A DNA stretch of 30,070 bases from the IMG/VR virus record IMGVR_UViG_3300022749_000065, positions 1 to 30,070 of that record; one strand, written 5' to 3'. Under the pieces are notes generated by a model. The model saw only the letters and a program-made list of their open reading frames with translations, did not search any database and had not been told where the DNA came from. The position numbers were made by a program, and so were the translations under genes. The stretch comes from a virus. Shown here in pieces: positions 6,740-12,268 of this stretch; position 1 is the first letter of the stretch; each line of letters opens with the position of its first letter.

Positions 6740-6954
6740 GCTGCCTCGCGGAACTGGTCGGCTTCGAAATCCGCGATGGCGGCCAGCTCGTCGGCGGCCT
6801 CCAGCGCGAGGGGATCGGCGTGATCCTGGCAGGCGAAGATCGCCTCGGCCTCGCAGTCGCAGTCGTCGCGGATCAGGCCGTAGGGGCTGTGCGCGGCGTA
6901 GCCGGTGGGGGTGCGCGTGAAGCGGTAGCCGGCGGGAAGGTCGAGGAGCGCCAT
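6736..6954 (-). CDS. Hypothetical small acidic protein, 72 aa
   Basis: Not recognised. The N-terminal half looks like a small beta-sheet (LPAGYRFTRTPTGYAAHSPYGLIRDD). The C-terminal half is an acidic helix (LALEAADELAAIADFEADQF), with two cysteines at the junction (DDCDCEAEAIFACQDH). The strong negative charge could suit a protein that binds another protein rather than DNA. The start lies two bases after the stop of the XRE regulator gene. Its stop overlaps the next ATG. Confidence 0.62.
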   Translation of the reverse strand: MALLDLPAGYRFTRTPTGYAAHSPYGLIRDDCDCEAEAIFACQDHADPLALEAADELAAIADFEADQFREAA

Positions 6955-6956
6955 GG

Positions 6957-7202
6957 TCAGGCAGCCTCCGCGTTGGAGACTTCGTCGAAGAAGGCCGCGA
7001 TCGGCGCGCCGGTCAGATCGGCGACGATGTTCAGCGCGATGGCGCTGATGCGGTTCGTGCCCTTCTCGTACTTCTGGAGCTGGGCGGCCGAGACGCCGAT
7101 CGCGGCGCCTATGGCGCGCTGGGTCAGTCCCGCCCGTGTCCGGGCAGCCCAGATGCGTTCGCCGATGCGGACATCGACTTCGGTAGCGGGAAGGCCGGCC
7201 AT
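6957..7202 (-). CDS. XRE-family helix-turn-helix regulator (Cro/CI type)
   Basis: An 81-residue protein that is essentially one HTH_3 domain: RIGERIWAARTRAGLTQRAIGAAIGVSAAQLQKYEKGTNRISA, with the recognition helix in SAAQLQKYEKG at about residues 38-48. There is no C-terminal oligomerisation or protease domain. It is the third gene of the leftward operon, so it is made only when the leftward promoter is active. It may modulate the early promoters or a host gene. A second Cro-like gene lies to the right of the repressor, so calling this one Cro would be a guess. The ATG follows the stop of the 30-aa membrane peptide by one base. Confidence 0.82.
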   Translation of the reverse strand: MAGLPATEVDVRIGERIWAARTRAGLTQRAIGAAIGVSAAQLQKYEKGTNRISAIALNIVADLTGAPIAAFFDEVSNAEAA

Positions 7203-7203
7203 G

Positions 7204-7296
7204 TCAGCGCCCCCAGCCGATAGCGTGACCGCCGAGGGCGACCGTCCCGACGATGAGCGCCGGCAGGACGAGGCCGAGGATGACGACGGGGCCCAT
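7204..7296 (-). CDS. Small single-pass membrane peptide, 30 aa
   Basis: A 30-codon frame reading MGPVVILGLVLPALIVGTVA followed by LGGHAIGWGR. Residues 3-22 form a clean hydrophobic helix and the C-terminus is polar with one Arg, as in a single-pass inner-membrane peptide. Its ATG overlaps the preceding stop (TGATG) and its stop ends one base before the XRE start. It therefore fills the gap between two genes exactly, which is strong support that it is real. Its function is unknown. Early phage membrane peptides often act in superinfection exclusion or host takeover, but that is inference. Confidence 0.6.
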   Translation of the reverse strand: MGPVVILGLVLPALIVGTVALGGHAIGWGR

Positions 7297-7520
7297 CACG
7301 CGGCCTGCGCGGTGAGCGTGGCGACGACCCGGCAGCCCAGGCGGCGGATCAGGGCTTCACGAGCGCCCTTCTTCGGCTCGTAGGCGCTACGGACGCGCTT
7401 GACCGGGATCCCCCGGAACACGTGGGCCAGCTCGGAGGAGCCGGCGTCACGAACCGCGAAGAGCTGGTTCGCGCTGTCTTCGACGATGTGGGTGTAGGCG
7501 GTGAGCATCTGCGGCACCAT
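7296..7520 (-). CDS. First gene of the leftward early operon, hypothetical, 74 aa
   Basis: Not recognised. The protein begins MVPQMLTAYTHIVEDSANQL, contains FAVRDAGSSELAHVFRGIPVKRVRSAYEPKK and ends in a basic helix (GAREALIRRLGCRVV). The open frame extends to 7568, but that part overlaps the promoter core and operator, and transcription should start near 7539. The ATG at 7520 or the one at 7508 must therefore be the start. No clear Shine-Dalgarno precedes either. The basic charge suggests nucleic-acid contact, and the position just after the early promoter is where lambda-like phages place regulators such as N. That is only positional inference. Confidence 0.65.
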   Translation of the reverse strand: MVPQMLTAYTHIVEDSANQLFAVRDAGSSELAHVFRGIPVKRVRSAYEPKKGAREALIRRLGCRVVATLTAQAA

Positions 7521-7545
7521 CGGCTCGTGGGGAGGCGATGGGCAG

Positions 7546-7573
7546 ATCATAATGGGCAAATGCCCCATGTCAA
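7546..7573 (-). promoter_or_regulatory. Leftward early promoter (pL-like)
   Basis: On the minus strand a perfect -35 box TTGACA (7573-7568) is followed after 16 bases by TATGAT (7551-7546). An operator copy fills the spacer, so repressor binding should block RNA polymerase directly. Transcription would begin near 7539 and read the whole leftward early operon. Confidence 0.8.
7554..7565. promoter_or_regulatory. Operator OL1
   Basis: GGGCAAATGCCC, a full match to the inverted repeat GGGCA-N2-TGCCC that recurs around both early promoters. It lies between the -35 and -10 boxes of the leftward promoter. Confidence 0.75.
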
Positions 7574-7581
7574 CGGATAAA

Positions 7582-7595
7582 TGGGCAAAAGCCCA
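7582..7595. promoter_or_regulatory. Operator OL2
   Basis: TGGGCAAAAGCCCA, a symmetric 14-bp copy in which the inner T of the right half is replaced by A. Its centre is 29 bp from OL1, about three helical turns, just upstream of the leftward -35 box. That spacing would allow cooperative repressor binding on one face. Confidence 0.7.
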
Positions 7596-7715
7596 AATTG
7601 CCGATCAGCGGTTGTCCACAGGCCGGGCGAAAATCTGGGGATCGTTGGGCAACTATGTTCCTGTTTCGTTCTTACAGGTGCAACCTTGAGGCGAACGGAG
7701 CCCGGGAGGTCATAA

Positions 7716-7973
7716 GTGCCAAGCCTCACCTATTTCGTCGTTCAACCCTTCTGCGATGCTGGGAGAGGGCGCATCGCTCCAGGGGAGCCGCGACAGGTAC
7801 CATCACGACGGGAAGCAGAGCGGATTGTGGAAACGCTTCGCGGTGGCCTCGCCGGTGCGGTGGCCTTCTCGCGAACAGGAGATCCCGTCGAGGGAGATTG
7901 GGCGGACGCTGAGATCATCGCCAAGAATGGCGCCGTGCCGCTGGAGTTCTTGGAGGCAACGCTTCCGTGGTAG
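7716..7973 (+). CDS. Hypothetical immunity-region protein, 85 aa
   Basis: Not assigned a function. The protein starts MPSLTYFVVQPFCDAGRGRI, then carries SRREAERIVETLRGGLAGAVAFSRTGDP and ends AEIIAKNGAVPLEFLEATLPW. I have the impression of a small protein family common in Methylobacterium genomes, but cannot name it. The GTG start is supported by GGAGGT five bases upstream. It lies between the leftward promoter and the repressor, oriented away from the former and towards the latter. It could therefore be expressed in the lysogen. It overlaps the start of the next gene (GTGGTAG). Confidence 0.65.
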   Translation: MPSLTYFVVQPFCDAGRGRIAPGEPRQVPSRREAERIVETLRGGLAGAVAFSRTGDPVEGDWADAEIIAKNGAVPLEFLEATLPW

Positions 7974-8239
7974 CTGCAAAGAGAAAGCCCGTTGATCCCC
8001 GCTTATCTACTCCACTCACCTCCGCCCCTTCTGTCCGCGTTCAATGTGATGACTGCGGTCACATGGGCTACTTGGATGCTGAACGGCTCAGGGACCTGTC
8101 TGAGGCAGGATGCGTCACGTTCGGTGACCTTGGACGGCGTCTAAAGTGTCACGACTGCTACGCAGCTGGAGGCTTAGGAAAGAGCATATCGCTCGAAGCT
8201 GTCGGTGGCGATCCTACACGTATAGCGAGCCGACGATGA
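7967..8239 (+). CDS. Zinc-ribbon-like protein, 90 aa
   Basis: A small protein with two CxxC pairs, CDDC (residues 27-30) and CHDC (61-64), separated by a helical segment (LDAERLRDLSEAGCVTFGDLGRRL). This is the plan of a treble-clef or zinc-ribbon domain. The N-terminus is Pro- and Ser-rich and basic. The GTG start overlaps the stop of the preceding gene, so the two are probably co-translated. Its last 26 bases overlap the 3' end of the convergent repressor gene. A function cannot be assigned; a DNA or protein adaptor is plausible. Confidence 0.65.
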   Translation: MVAAKRKPVDPRLSTPLTSAPSVRVQCDDCGHMGYLDAERLRDLSEAGCVTFGDLGRRLKCHDCYAAGGLGKSISLEAVGGDPTRIASRR

Positions 8240-8897
8240 CGTGGACAGATTTTACCAAACTTCGATGCAGCTCGATCTCTTCGGCCGGATTGTGCTGCCA
8301 GAGTACTAGCTTCGTCGGCGTGAACTTGATGAATTCCTTTATGTAGCCCTCCGGTGCTTCGCCATCGATCTTAGGGTGTAGCTGGACGACGACATCGTCG
8401 CCCTGGCGCGGCGGTCGGTGAGGATGCACCCAGACTTTCTCACCGGGTTTGAAGCGTGGCCGCATGCTGTCGCCCACCACGTACGTGGCATAGGCCTCGT
8501 CGACGTTCTCAAGCTGAGGCGGCCGGGGAATCGTCTCGATCACCTGGCCGTTATAGACGAGCTTGCCGTCGTCGCCGCCGCGAGAGACGCCGAGCACGTC
8601 CAGCGGCGGCCCGTAGGAGGGTGCCGGCTCACGACGTGAAGCGTTCGGCTTCATCGTCACGGTTGCGCTGCCCCTCGCTTCAACCGGTCCGGACTCGACC
8701 GCGCCGAGCAGCCACTCGTTCGATTTGCCGAGCTCGGCTGCGACTTTGAACAGGTTCTCCAGCTTGCCGCGCCCGCGTTTGAGCGCGTCGCGGACGTAGG
8801 TCTCTCCCAGGCCGGCTGCCAAGGACAGCTCCTTCATCTCGCGGCCCTGCTCCAGCATCTCGCTTTCCAGGCGGCGTCGAACTGCATTCTCGATCAT
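8214..8897 (-). CDS. CI/LexA-like phage repressor with S24 domain
   Basis: A 227-residue repressor. Residues 5-65 form a helix-turn-helix (MKELSLAAGLGETYVRDALKRGRGKLENLFKVAAELG). Residues 100-227 form the S24 serine-protease/dimerisation fold, with the nucleophile S144 in VVGDSMRPRFKPGE and the probable general base K187 in GYIKEFIKF. No clear Ala-Gly or Cys-Gly cleavage pair is visible in the linker, where RGGDDG occurs instead, so RecA-dependent self-cleavage is uncertain. The frame stays open to 8963, but that stretch contains the operators. The ATG at 8897 fits the usual N-terminus of the family. It should repress both early promoters through the GGGCA-N2-TGCCC sites. Confidence 0.88.
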   Translation of the reverse strand: MIENAVRRRLESEMLEQGREMKELSLAAGLGETYVRDALKRGRGKLENLFKVAAELGKSNEWLLGAVESGPVEARGSATVTMKPNASRREPAPSYGPPLDVLGVSRGGDDGKLVYNGQVIETIPRPPQLENVDEAYATYVVGDSMRPRFKPGEKVWVHPHRPPRQGDDVVVQLHPKIDGEAPEGYIKEFIKFTPTKLVLWQHNPAEEIELHRSLVKSVHVIVGSLYV

Positions 8898-8900
8898 AGT

Positions 8901-8912
8901 GGGAGACTGCCC
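8901..8912. promoter_or_regulatory. Weak operator OR3 next to the repressor start
   Basis: GGGAGACTGCCC has one perfect half-site (TGCCC) and a degraded one (GGGAG in place of GGGCA). It sits four bases before the repressor ATG. Binding here would let the repressor limit its own synthesis. Confidence 0.4.
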
Positions 8913-8935
8913 ACCGTCTTGCCCATCTCCAATAT

Positions 8936-8946
8936 GGCAGATGCCC
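8936..8946. promoter_or_regulatory. Operator OR1
   Basis: GGCAGATGCCC differs from the consensus GGGCA-N2-TGCCC only in the outermost base of the left half. It lies just upstream of, and abuts, the -35 box of the rightward promoter. Its centre is 23 bp from that of OR2. Confidence 0.6.
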
Positions 8947-8947
8947 A

Positions 8948-8976
8948 TTGACTTGATGGGCAAATGCCCTTTATCT
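8948..8976 (+). promoter_or_regulatory. Rightward early promoter (pR-like)
   Basis: TTGACT (8948-8953) and TTATCT (8971-8976) are separated by 17 bases that contain operator OR2. A start near 8983 would leave only one or two bases before the ATG of the Cro-like gene, so the transcript may be leaderless. The -10 box is weaker than that of the leftward promoter. Confidence 0.65.
8958..8969. promoter_or_regulatory. Operator OR2
   Basis: GGGCAAATGCCC, identical in all 12 bases to OL1. It is located inside the spacer of the rightward promoter, so repressor occupancy should exclude RNA polymerase. Confidence 0.75.
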
Positions 8977-8984
8977 CGCCTATC

Positions 8985-9203
8985 ATGAGCGAGACCGGCC
9001 AGCTTCTCCGCGAGATCGAGTGCTTCATCCGCGATGCGCGGATGGCCGCAAGCACGTTCGGCCGGAAGGCCGTCAACGACGGGAAGCTGGTCGGTCGACT
9101 ACAGACCGGAAGCACGGTGACGCTGGAGAAGGCGGCGCGCATCCGGGCGTACATGCGCGAGAACCCGCCCTCCTCCGCCCCCGTCGAGGGAGCGGCCGCG
9201 TGA
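8985..9203 (+). CDS. Cro-like small HTH protein
   Basis: A 72-residue protein with a degenerate helix-turn-helix: LREIECFIRDARMAASTFGRKAVNDGKLVGRLQTGSTVTLEKAARIRAYM. The pattern FGRKAVND-KLV-RL-G resembles short regulators found beside CI genes in alphaproteobacterial phages. The open frame begins at 8964, but that overlaps OR2 and the promoter, so the ATG at 8985 (MSETGQLL) is used. It is the first gene right of the switch and diverges from the repressor, which is the position of Cro. Its stop overlaps the next start (TGATG). Confidence 0.75.
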   Translation: MSETGQLLREIECFIRDARMAASTFGRKAVNDGKLVGRLQTGSTVTLEKAARIRAYMRENPPSSAPVEGAAA

Positions 9204-9595
9204 TGGGCGCCGATCGCGAGCTCCGCATCGTTCACGGCTGGGATCCACGCGAGCACGGTCTGTCCCTGGAGCGCGTGCCGCTTCACGTCGGCCATATCTC
9301 TGGCGATGTGCTCAGCGACTTGCCGCCGATCGGCGTCCCGTTCGTAGAGGTCGCAGCCCTCCTCGACGGCGACGTGATGTTCGTGCTGGGCGCTCGGCTC
9401 GCCGACAATCACGTGCTGCGCAAAGGCGGCGGGCGCGCCCGGGCCAGCGTGATCCGCGAGTTTGCGGCAGCGCTGGTCCGGGCAGCTGATCTTAGCGAGG
9501 CCCAGGCCGCCAGCGCTCCAGTTCGTATAGACGAGCGTTCGAGTCCGGCCCCTCATGCGGAGCAGCTTGAGCATACGCTTCGAGGCGCTCCATGA
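9203..9595 (+). CDS. Hypothetical protein, 130 aa
   Basis: Not recognised. The N-terminal two-thirds looks like a mixed alpha/beta fold (LRIVHGWDP, VPFVEVAALLDGDVMFVLGARLADNH), with a basic helix GGGRARASVIREFAAALVRAADL. The last 35 residues are low in structure and overlap a convergent gene by 104 bases. The ATG shares a base with the upstream stop, supporting the start. The true end may be as annotated, or the tail may be an evolutionary extension. Confidence 0.6.
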   Translation: MGADRELRIVHGWDPREHGLSLERVPLHVGHISGDVLSDLPPIGVPFVEVAALLDGDVMFVLGARLADNHVLRKGGGRARASVIREFAAALVRAADLSEAQAASAPVRIDERSSPAPHAEQLEHTLRGAP

Positions 9596-9704
9596 ACTCG
9601 GCTCGCGCCTTCATGCCGCCGGGTGCGCCCGCGAACAGGAACTCGATCGCCAGTTTGATCGCGTCCAGGCGTGCGTTCAGCTGCGCCCGTTCTTCTTCCG
9701 TCAT
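9492..9704 (-). CDS. Hypothetical small helical protein, 70 aa, leftward
   Basis: The protein reads MTEEERAQLNARLDAIKLAIEFLFAGAPGG followed by a second helix containing RAEFMERLEAYAQAA and a polar tail. It is not assigned, but the first helix resembles small coiled-coil proteins. GGAG lies six bases before the ATG at 9704, which supports this start over the ATG at 9716 and the frame opening at 9728. It runs against the rightward operon and overlaps the end of the 130-aa gene. Because its sequence looks more protein-like than that tail, both are kept. Confidence 0.5.
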   Translation of the reverse strand: MTEEERAQLNARLDAIKLAIEFLFAGAPGGMKARAEFMERLEAYAQAAPHEGPDSNARLYELERWRPGPR

Positions 9705-9765
9705 CCTCAGCTCCATCGGTCTTCGCACTTCCGATGGTAGGCCGCGCGGGTCGGGTGTCCACCGG

Positions 9766-10044
9766 ATGCTCCGGCCCGCGCTGGTGGCCCTGCTGCCGCT
9801 GTCGCTCGCCTCGTGCGAGGCCGACGAGGTCGCCGCCCGCGCGACCCTGACCGAACTCGGCTTTCACGCCATCGCGCTCCGGCAGGCGCCTGCGTTCGGC
9901 CGACCGTGCGCGTGGGGCGAGCCCTTCGCCGTCCGGTTCCGCGCCGTGCGCGAGGACGGAACGGTCGTCTCCGGCACGATGTGCTCGGCCGACGAGACCA
10001 CGACGGACGCGCGCCTGCTCGCCGATGCGGAGGGCTCGCGCTGA
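9766..10044 (+). CDS. Small phage-encoded lipoprotein, 92 aa
   Basis: The N-terminus MLRPALVALLPLSLASCEAD is a classic lipoprotein signal: one Arg, a hydrophobic core, and a lipobox LASC with the acceptor Cys at residue 17. The mature part is about 75 residues with two more cysteines (GRPCAWGEPF and SGTMCSADET) that could form a disulphide. An Asp does not follow the lipobox Cys, so outer-membrane sorting is likely by the usual rule. Phage lipoproteins of this size often block superinfecting phages at the cell surface; that role is inference. No good Shine-Dalgarno is seen. The next gene starts on the stop codon (TGATG). Confidence 0.6.
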   Translation: MLRPALVALLPLSLASCEADEVAARATLTELGFHAIALRQAPAFGRPCAWGEPFAVRFRAVREDGTVVSGTMCSADETTTDARLLADAEGSR

Positions 10045-10550
10045 TGGCGCCCCTTCACCTCTCACCGCGTGCCCCTGCCGTCGCCAGCGTAGAGGCCGCG
10101 GCCTCGGTGGCGGTCTCCTGCCTGGAGCCCACCGTGATCGACGCCAAGCGACTTCTCGCTCTCGGCTGCACCTGCCGGCGCGCTGCGTGCGCACTCGCGA
10201 TCCATGCGTCGCGGCTCGCCGTCGAGGTCGAGCGCGGCGAGCAGCCGGACACCGGCGCGGCTGCCGAGATGGCGCAGAGCGCTCTCGATCTGGAACACGC
10301 CGCGCAGCACCTGCAGGCCGAAGCCCAGGACGCCGAGCTGCTGGCGCTCCTGCCTCATCGGGCCCGGTTCGCCGATCTGCTGCGCATGGCCCAGGCCATG
10401 GATCGCGGGCTGGTGTTCGTGCCGGTCGAGCCGGTCACCGCCGACCGGTCTGAGCGCCCGGTGGATGTTGTCGTTGTCGGCCAGGACAACGCCGCCTCGC
10501 TGCGCGAGCGTGCGGGCCGTGGCCTGTCGCGTCTTCTGAGGCGCGCCTGA
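10044..10550 (+). CDS. Hypothetical protein, 168 aa
   Basis: Not recognised. The protein has a mostly helical core (VIDAKRLLALGCTCRRAACALAIHASRLAVEVERG, then MAQSALDLEHAAQHLQAEAQDAELLALLPHRARFADLLRMAQAMD). A short beta strand (GLVFVPVEPV) and a C-terminal segment PVDVVVVGQDNAASLRERAGRGLSRLL follow. The CTCRRAAC cluster is notable but too tight for a standard zinc site. The ATG shares a base with the lipoprotein stop. Confidence 0.6.
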   Translation: MAPLHLSPRAPAVASVEAAASVAVSCLEPTVIDAKRLLALGCTCRRAACALAIHASRLAVEVERGEQPDTGAAAEMAQSALDLEHAAQHLQAEAQDAELLALLPHRARFADLLRMAQAMDRGLVFVPVEPVTADRSERPVDVVVVGQDNAASLRERAGRGLSRLLRRA

Positions 10551-10704
10551 AATGTCGCTGCCGATGCACATCGCCGGGTCTGCCGTTCTCTTCCGCGAGA
10601 ACAGTAACGCCCCTATGGTGCTGTCGTCTGTATTAGCTGTTGCGTGGCTGTGCACAGCTTTCCTCCATCGCAGCGGTCGCAGGCTCACGCCTCCCGCCGG
10701 CGAG

Positions 10705-10749
10705 CGACCCGGCCGAGACCATCGCAGTCTCGGACCCTCGGCCGGGTCG
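10705..10749 (+). terminator. Strong hairpin with an alternative inner fold (attenuator-like)
   Basis: A perfect 13-bp stem pairs CGACCCGGCCGAG (10705-10717) with its complement at 10737-10749 around a 19-base loop. A second stem, CCGAGAC with GTCTCGG around a 7-base loop, uses part of the same left arm, so the two folds exclude each other. The bases after the large stem (TCCCTTCTCC) are only weakly T-rich. Confidence 0.5.
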
Positions 10750-10843
10750 TCCCTTCTCCTGCGCGCCCGTCCCTGCCTGCAAGCTGGCGGTCGCGCTCGT
10801 GTGTGTGCGTACCTTCAAGAACTCCCTCTGCATGTCGGCTCGC

Positions 10844-10873
10844 TCCGTCCGTGGTCGCAAGTAACCACGGACG
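10844..10873 (+). terminator. Strong hairpin, 11-bp stem
   Basis: CCGTCCGTGGT (10844-10854) pairs perfectly with ACCACGGACGG (10863-10873) around an 8-base loop, followed by ATTTGCC. It lies 40 bases before the next gene start, where it could terminate upstream transcripts or protect a processed 5' end. Confidence 0.45.
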
Positions 10874-10912
10874 GATTTGCCCATGTGCAAAAGGTCTTTG
10901 CGGAAATCGCAA

Positions 10913-11353
10913 ATGTCGAACGCTGACGTGATGAGGGCGCGAACCGCCTTCGACGACCTGCTGCGCTTCGAGACGCGCGGCCCAGGCGACACGGCCAACG
11001 CCATGCGCCGGATCGCGACGCGCGCCGCAGTCCCGTTCGGGAAGCTGTGGGCGCTCCGGTACCGGCCGCCCAAGGAAATCGCCTCGCACGTCCTTGCCCG
11101 GATCGAGGCCGCCCACGCCGCCGAATGCGAGCGGCAACTCAGGAGGCTCGCCCATGACGTCGAGGTCACCGCCGCCATCGCCGGGGCTGCGCACCCTGCT
11201 GTTCGCGCGGGTGAGGCTGTTCTTCGCGCGGCTGGCCGCCCGGTTGAAGGCGCAGCTCCGCGAGTGGTGCGTGCGGCTCGCCAGCCGGCTCCGGCGCGTC
11301 CGGTGGAACTGAACGACCTGCCGCTGTGGCGGGCCGCGAGTGGAGAGGAGTGA
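10913..11353 (+). CDS. Hypothetical phage protein, 146 aa
   Basis: Not named, but the stretch RAAVPFGKLWALRYRPPKEIASHVLARIEAAHAAECERQLRRL is familiar from small proteins in alphaproteobacterial phages. It looks like a DNA-binding helix-turn-helix (GKLWALRYRPPK) followed by a helical bundle. The C-terminal third is Ala/Arg/Pro-rich, which fits a flexible basic tail. The start MSNADVMRARTAF is preferred to two earlier in-frame ATGs because those lie inside or close to the upstream hairpin. The downstream gene begins three bases after the stop. Confidence 0.62.
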   Translation: MSNADVMRARTAFDDLLRFETRGPGDTANAMRRIATRAAVPFGKLWALRYRPPKEIASHVLARIEAAHAAECERQLRRLAHDVEVTAAIAGAAHPAVRAGEAVLRAAGRPVEGAAPRVVRAARQPAPARPVELNDLPLWRAASGEE

Positions 11354-11355
11354 AC

Positions 11356-11961
11356 ATGGACGCTTTCAAGCCGACGCACGTCTCGCACAAGCTGGTCGAG
11401 GCCTATCCGATCGCAGCGGCCGAGTTCCATGCGGACGGCTCAGGCCGGGTCGCGCTGAAGGGCGGTCGCATCGTCGACGTCCCGATGGGCTTCGCGTCGC
11501 GCGGGGCCCCGGCCGAGGGCGACCTGCTCGTCCGGTATGGACCGCAGCCAGGCCAGACGGACGGCTACCTCTCGCACTCACCGCGCGCCGTGTTCGAGAG
11601 CGGGTACGCACCGCTCTCGCGAGACGCCGATGCTCGCGGCGAGCCGGCGCTGTCGCTCGGCGAGACGCAGGCCATCGTCGAGACGAAGACGGCGCCGCGC
11701 GTCACCGAGGCTTCCATCAAGGTCAAGATCGCGGACGTCGAATATTTCCGCGTCCGGCACCTGACGATCTGCATCATCACGCTGCGGAACGGCTTCTTCG
11801 TCGAGGGGCACAGCGCGCCGGCCGCGCCGGAGAACTACGACCAGCAGGTCGGCGAGCGGTACGCCTACGACAACGCCTTCCGGCAGCTCTGGGCCTTCGA
11901 AGGCTACCTGCTCCGCGAGCAGCTGGCAGCCTCCGAAGCGGATCCGGTCCGGGCCGCCTGA
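11356..11961 (+). CDS. Phage N4 Gp49 / Sf6 gene 66 family protein
   Basis: A 201-residue protein whose C-terminal 75 residues match the N4 Gp49/Sf6 gp66 family: VTEASIKVKIADVEYFRV, then LTICIITLRNGFFVEGHSAP and YDQQVGERYAYDNAFRQLWAFEGYLLREQL (about 123-193). The family is common in tailed phages and its function is unknown. The N-terminal 110 residues form an extra domain (VSHKLVEAYPIAAAEFHADG, RIVDVPMGFASRGAPAEGDLLVRYG), which resembles a small beta-barrel. The ATG at 11356 has GAGGAG seven bases upstream, supporting this start over the longer frame. Confidence 0.82.
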   Translation: MDAFKPTHVSHKLVEAYPIAAAEFHADGSGRVALKGGRIVDVPMGFASRGAPAEGDLLVRYGPQPGQTDGYLSHSPRAVFESGYAPLSRDADARGEPALSLGETQAIVETKTAPRVTEASIKVKIADVEYFRVRHLTICIITLRNGFFVEGHSAPAAPENYDQQVGERYAYDNAFRQLWAFEGYLLREQLAASEADPVRAA

Positions 11962-11963
11962 CC

Positions 11964-12260
11964 ATGTCCGACGGCGCCTTCGTCACCACCCTGCCCCGGC
12001 ACTTCAGCACCCTGCGCAAGGGCATCGAGGCGCATGTGCCCGAGACGGCCGCGAACAGGCCGTTCCGCATGTGCCTCGTCGCGCTGCTCGGCTGGGCGGA
12101 AGGTTTGGCTCTGGCCCTGGTGGCGATGACGCCGACGCCGCCCGTTCAGCAGCAGTTCCACGCGCCCCTCGGCGCCCGGTCACCCCTCATTGAGGAGCCG
12201 CTCGTCTCGCGTCGCGACGGCCACGATCCGCGCCTGCCCGGCGGTCGTCCCCACCCATAA
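11964..12260 (+). CDS. Hypothetical protein with possible membrane segment, 98 aa
   Basis: Not recognised. The protein begins MSDGAFVTTLPRHFSTLRKG. Residues 35-55 (FRMCLVALLGWAEGLALALV) are hydrophobic enough for one membrane span, although a Glu and a Trp interrupt it. The C-terminal 35 residues are polar and Pro/Arg-rich. It starts two bases after the Gp49-family stop. The function is unknown. Confidence 0.55.
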   Translation: MSDGAFVTTLPRHFSTLRKGIEAHVPETAANRPFRMCLVALLGWAEGLALALVAMTPTPPVQQQFHAPLGARSPLIEEPLVSRRDGHDPRLPGGRPHP

Positions 12261-12268
12261 GGATCCCG

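Larger units (their letters stand above)
10551..10912 (+). other. Structured non-coding stretch between early genes
   Basis: About 360 bases follow the 168-aa gene without a convincing gene. A 124-codon frame at 10552-10926 exists but has no family resemblance, shows poor codon periodicity and runs through two strong hairpins. The stretch also contains a GTTCTC-N6-GAGAAC dyad (10585-10602) and the 12-bp palindrome GCTGTGCACAGC (10647-10658). It could be a leader with attenuation, a small RNA gene, or an operator region for the genes from 10913 onwards. Confidence 0.45.

Noticed and set aside
7612-7620. DnaA-box-like TTGTCCACA
   Set aside because: A single copy with one mismatch to TTATCCACA is expected by chance, and no AT-rich unwinding region or second box is near.
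8898-8963. N-terminal extension of the repressor frame
   Set aside because: The extension lies on the operators and includes GICHIGDGQDGG, which has no resemblance to repressor N-termini.
10552-10926. 124-codon rightward frame
   Set aside because: It runs through two strong hairpins, lacks a ribosome site and reads as low-quality protein after the first 45 codons, so the region is treated as non-coding.
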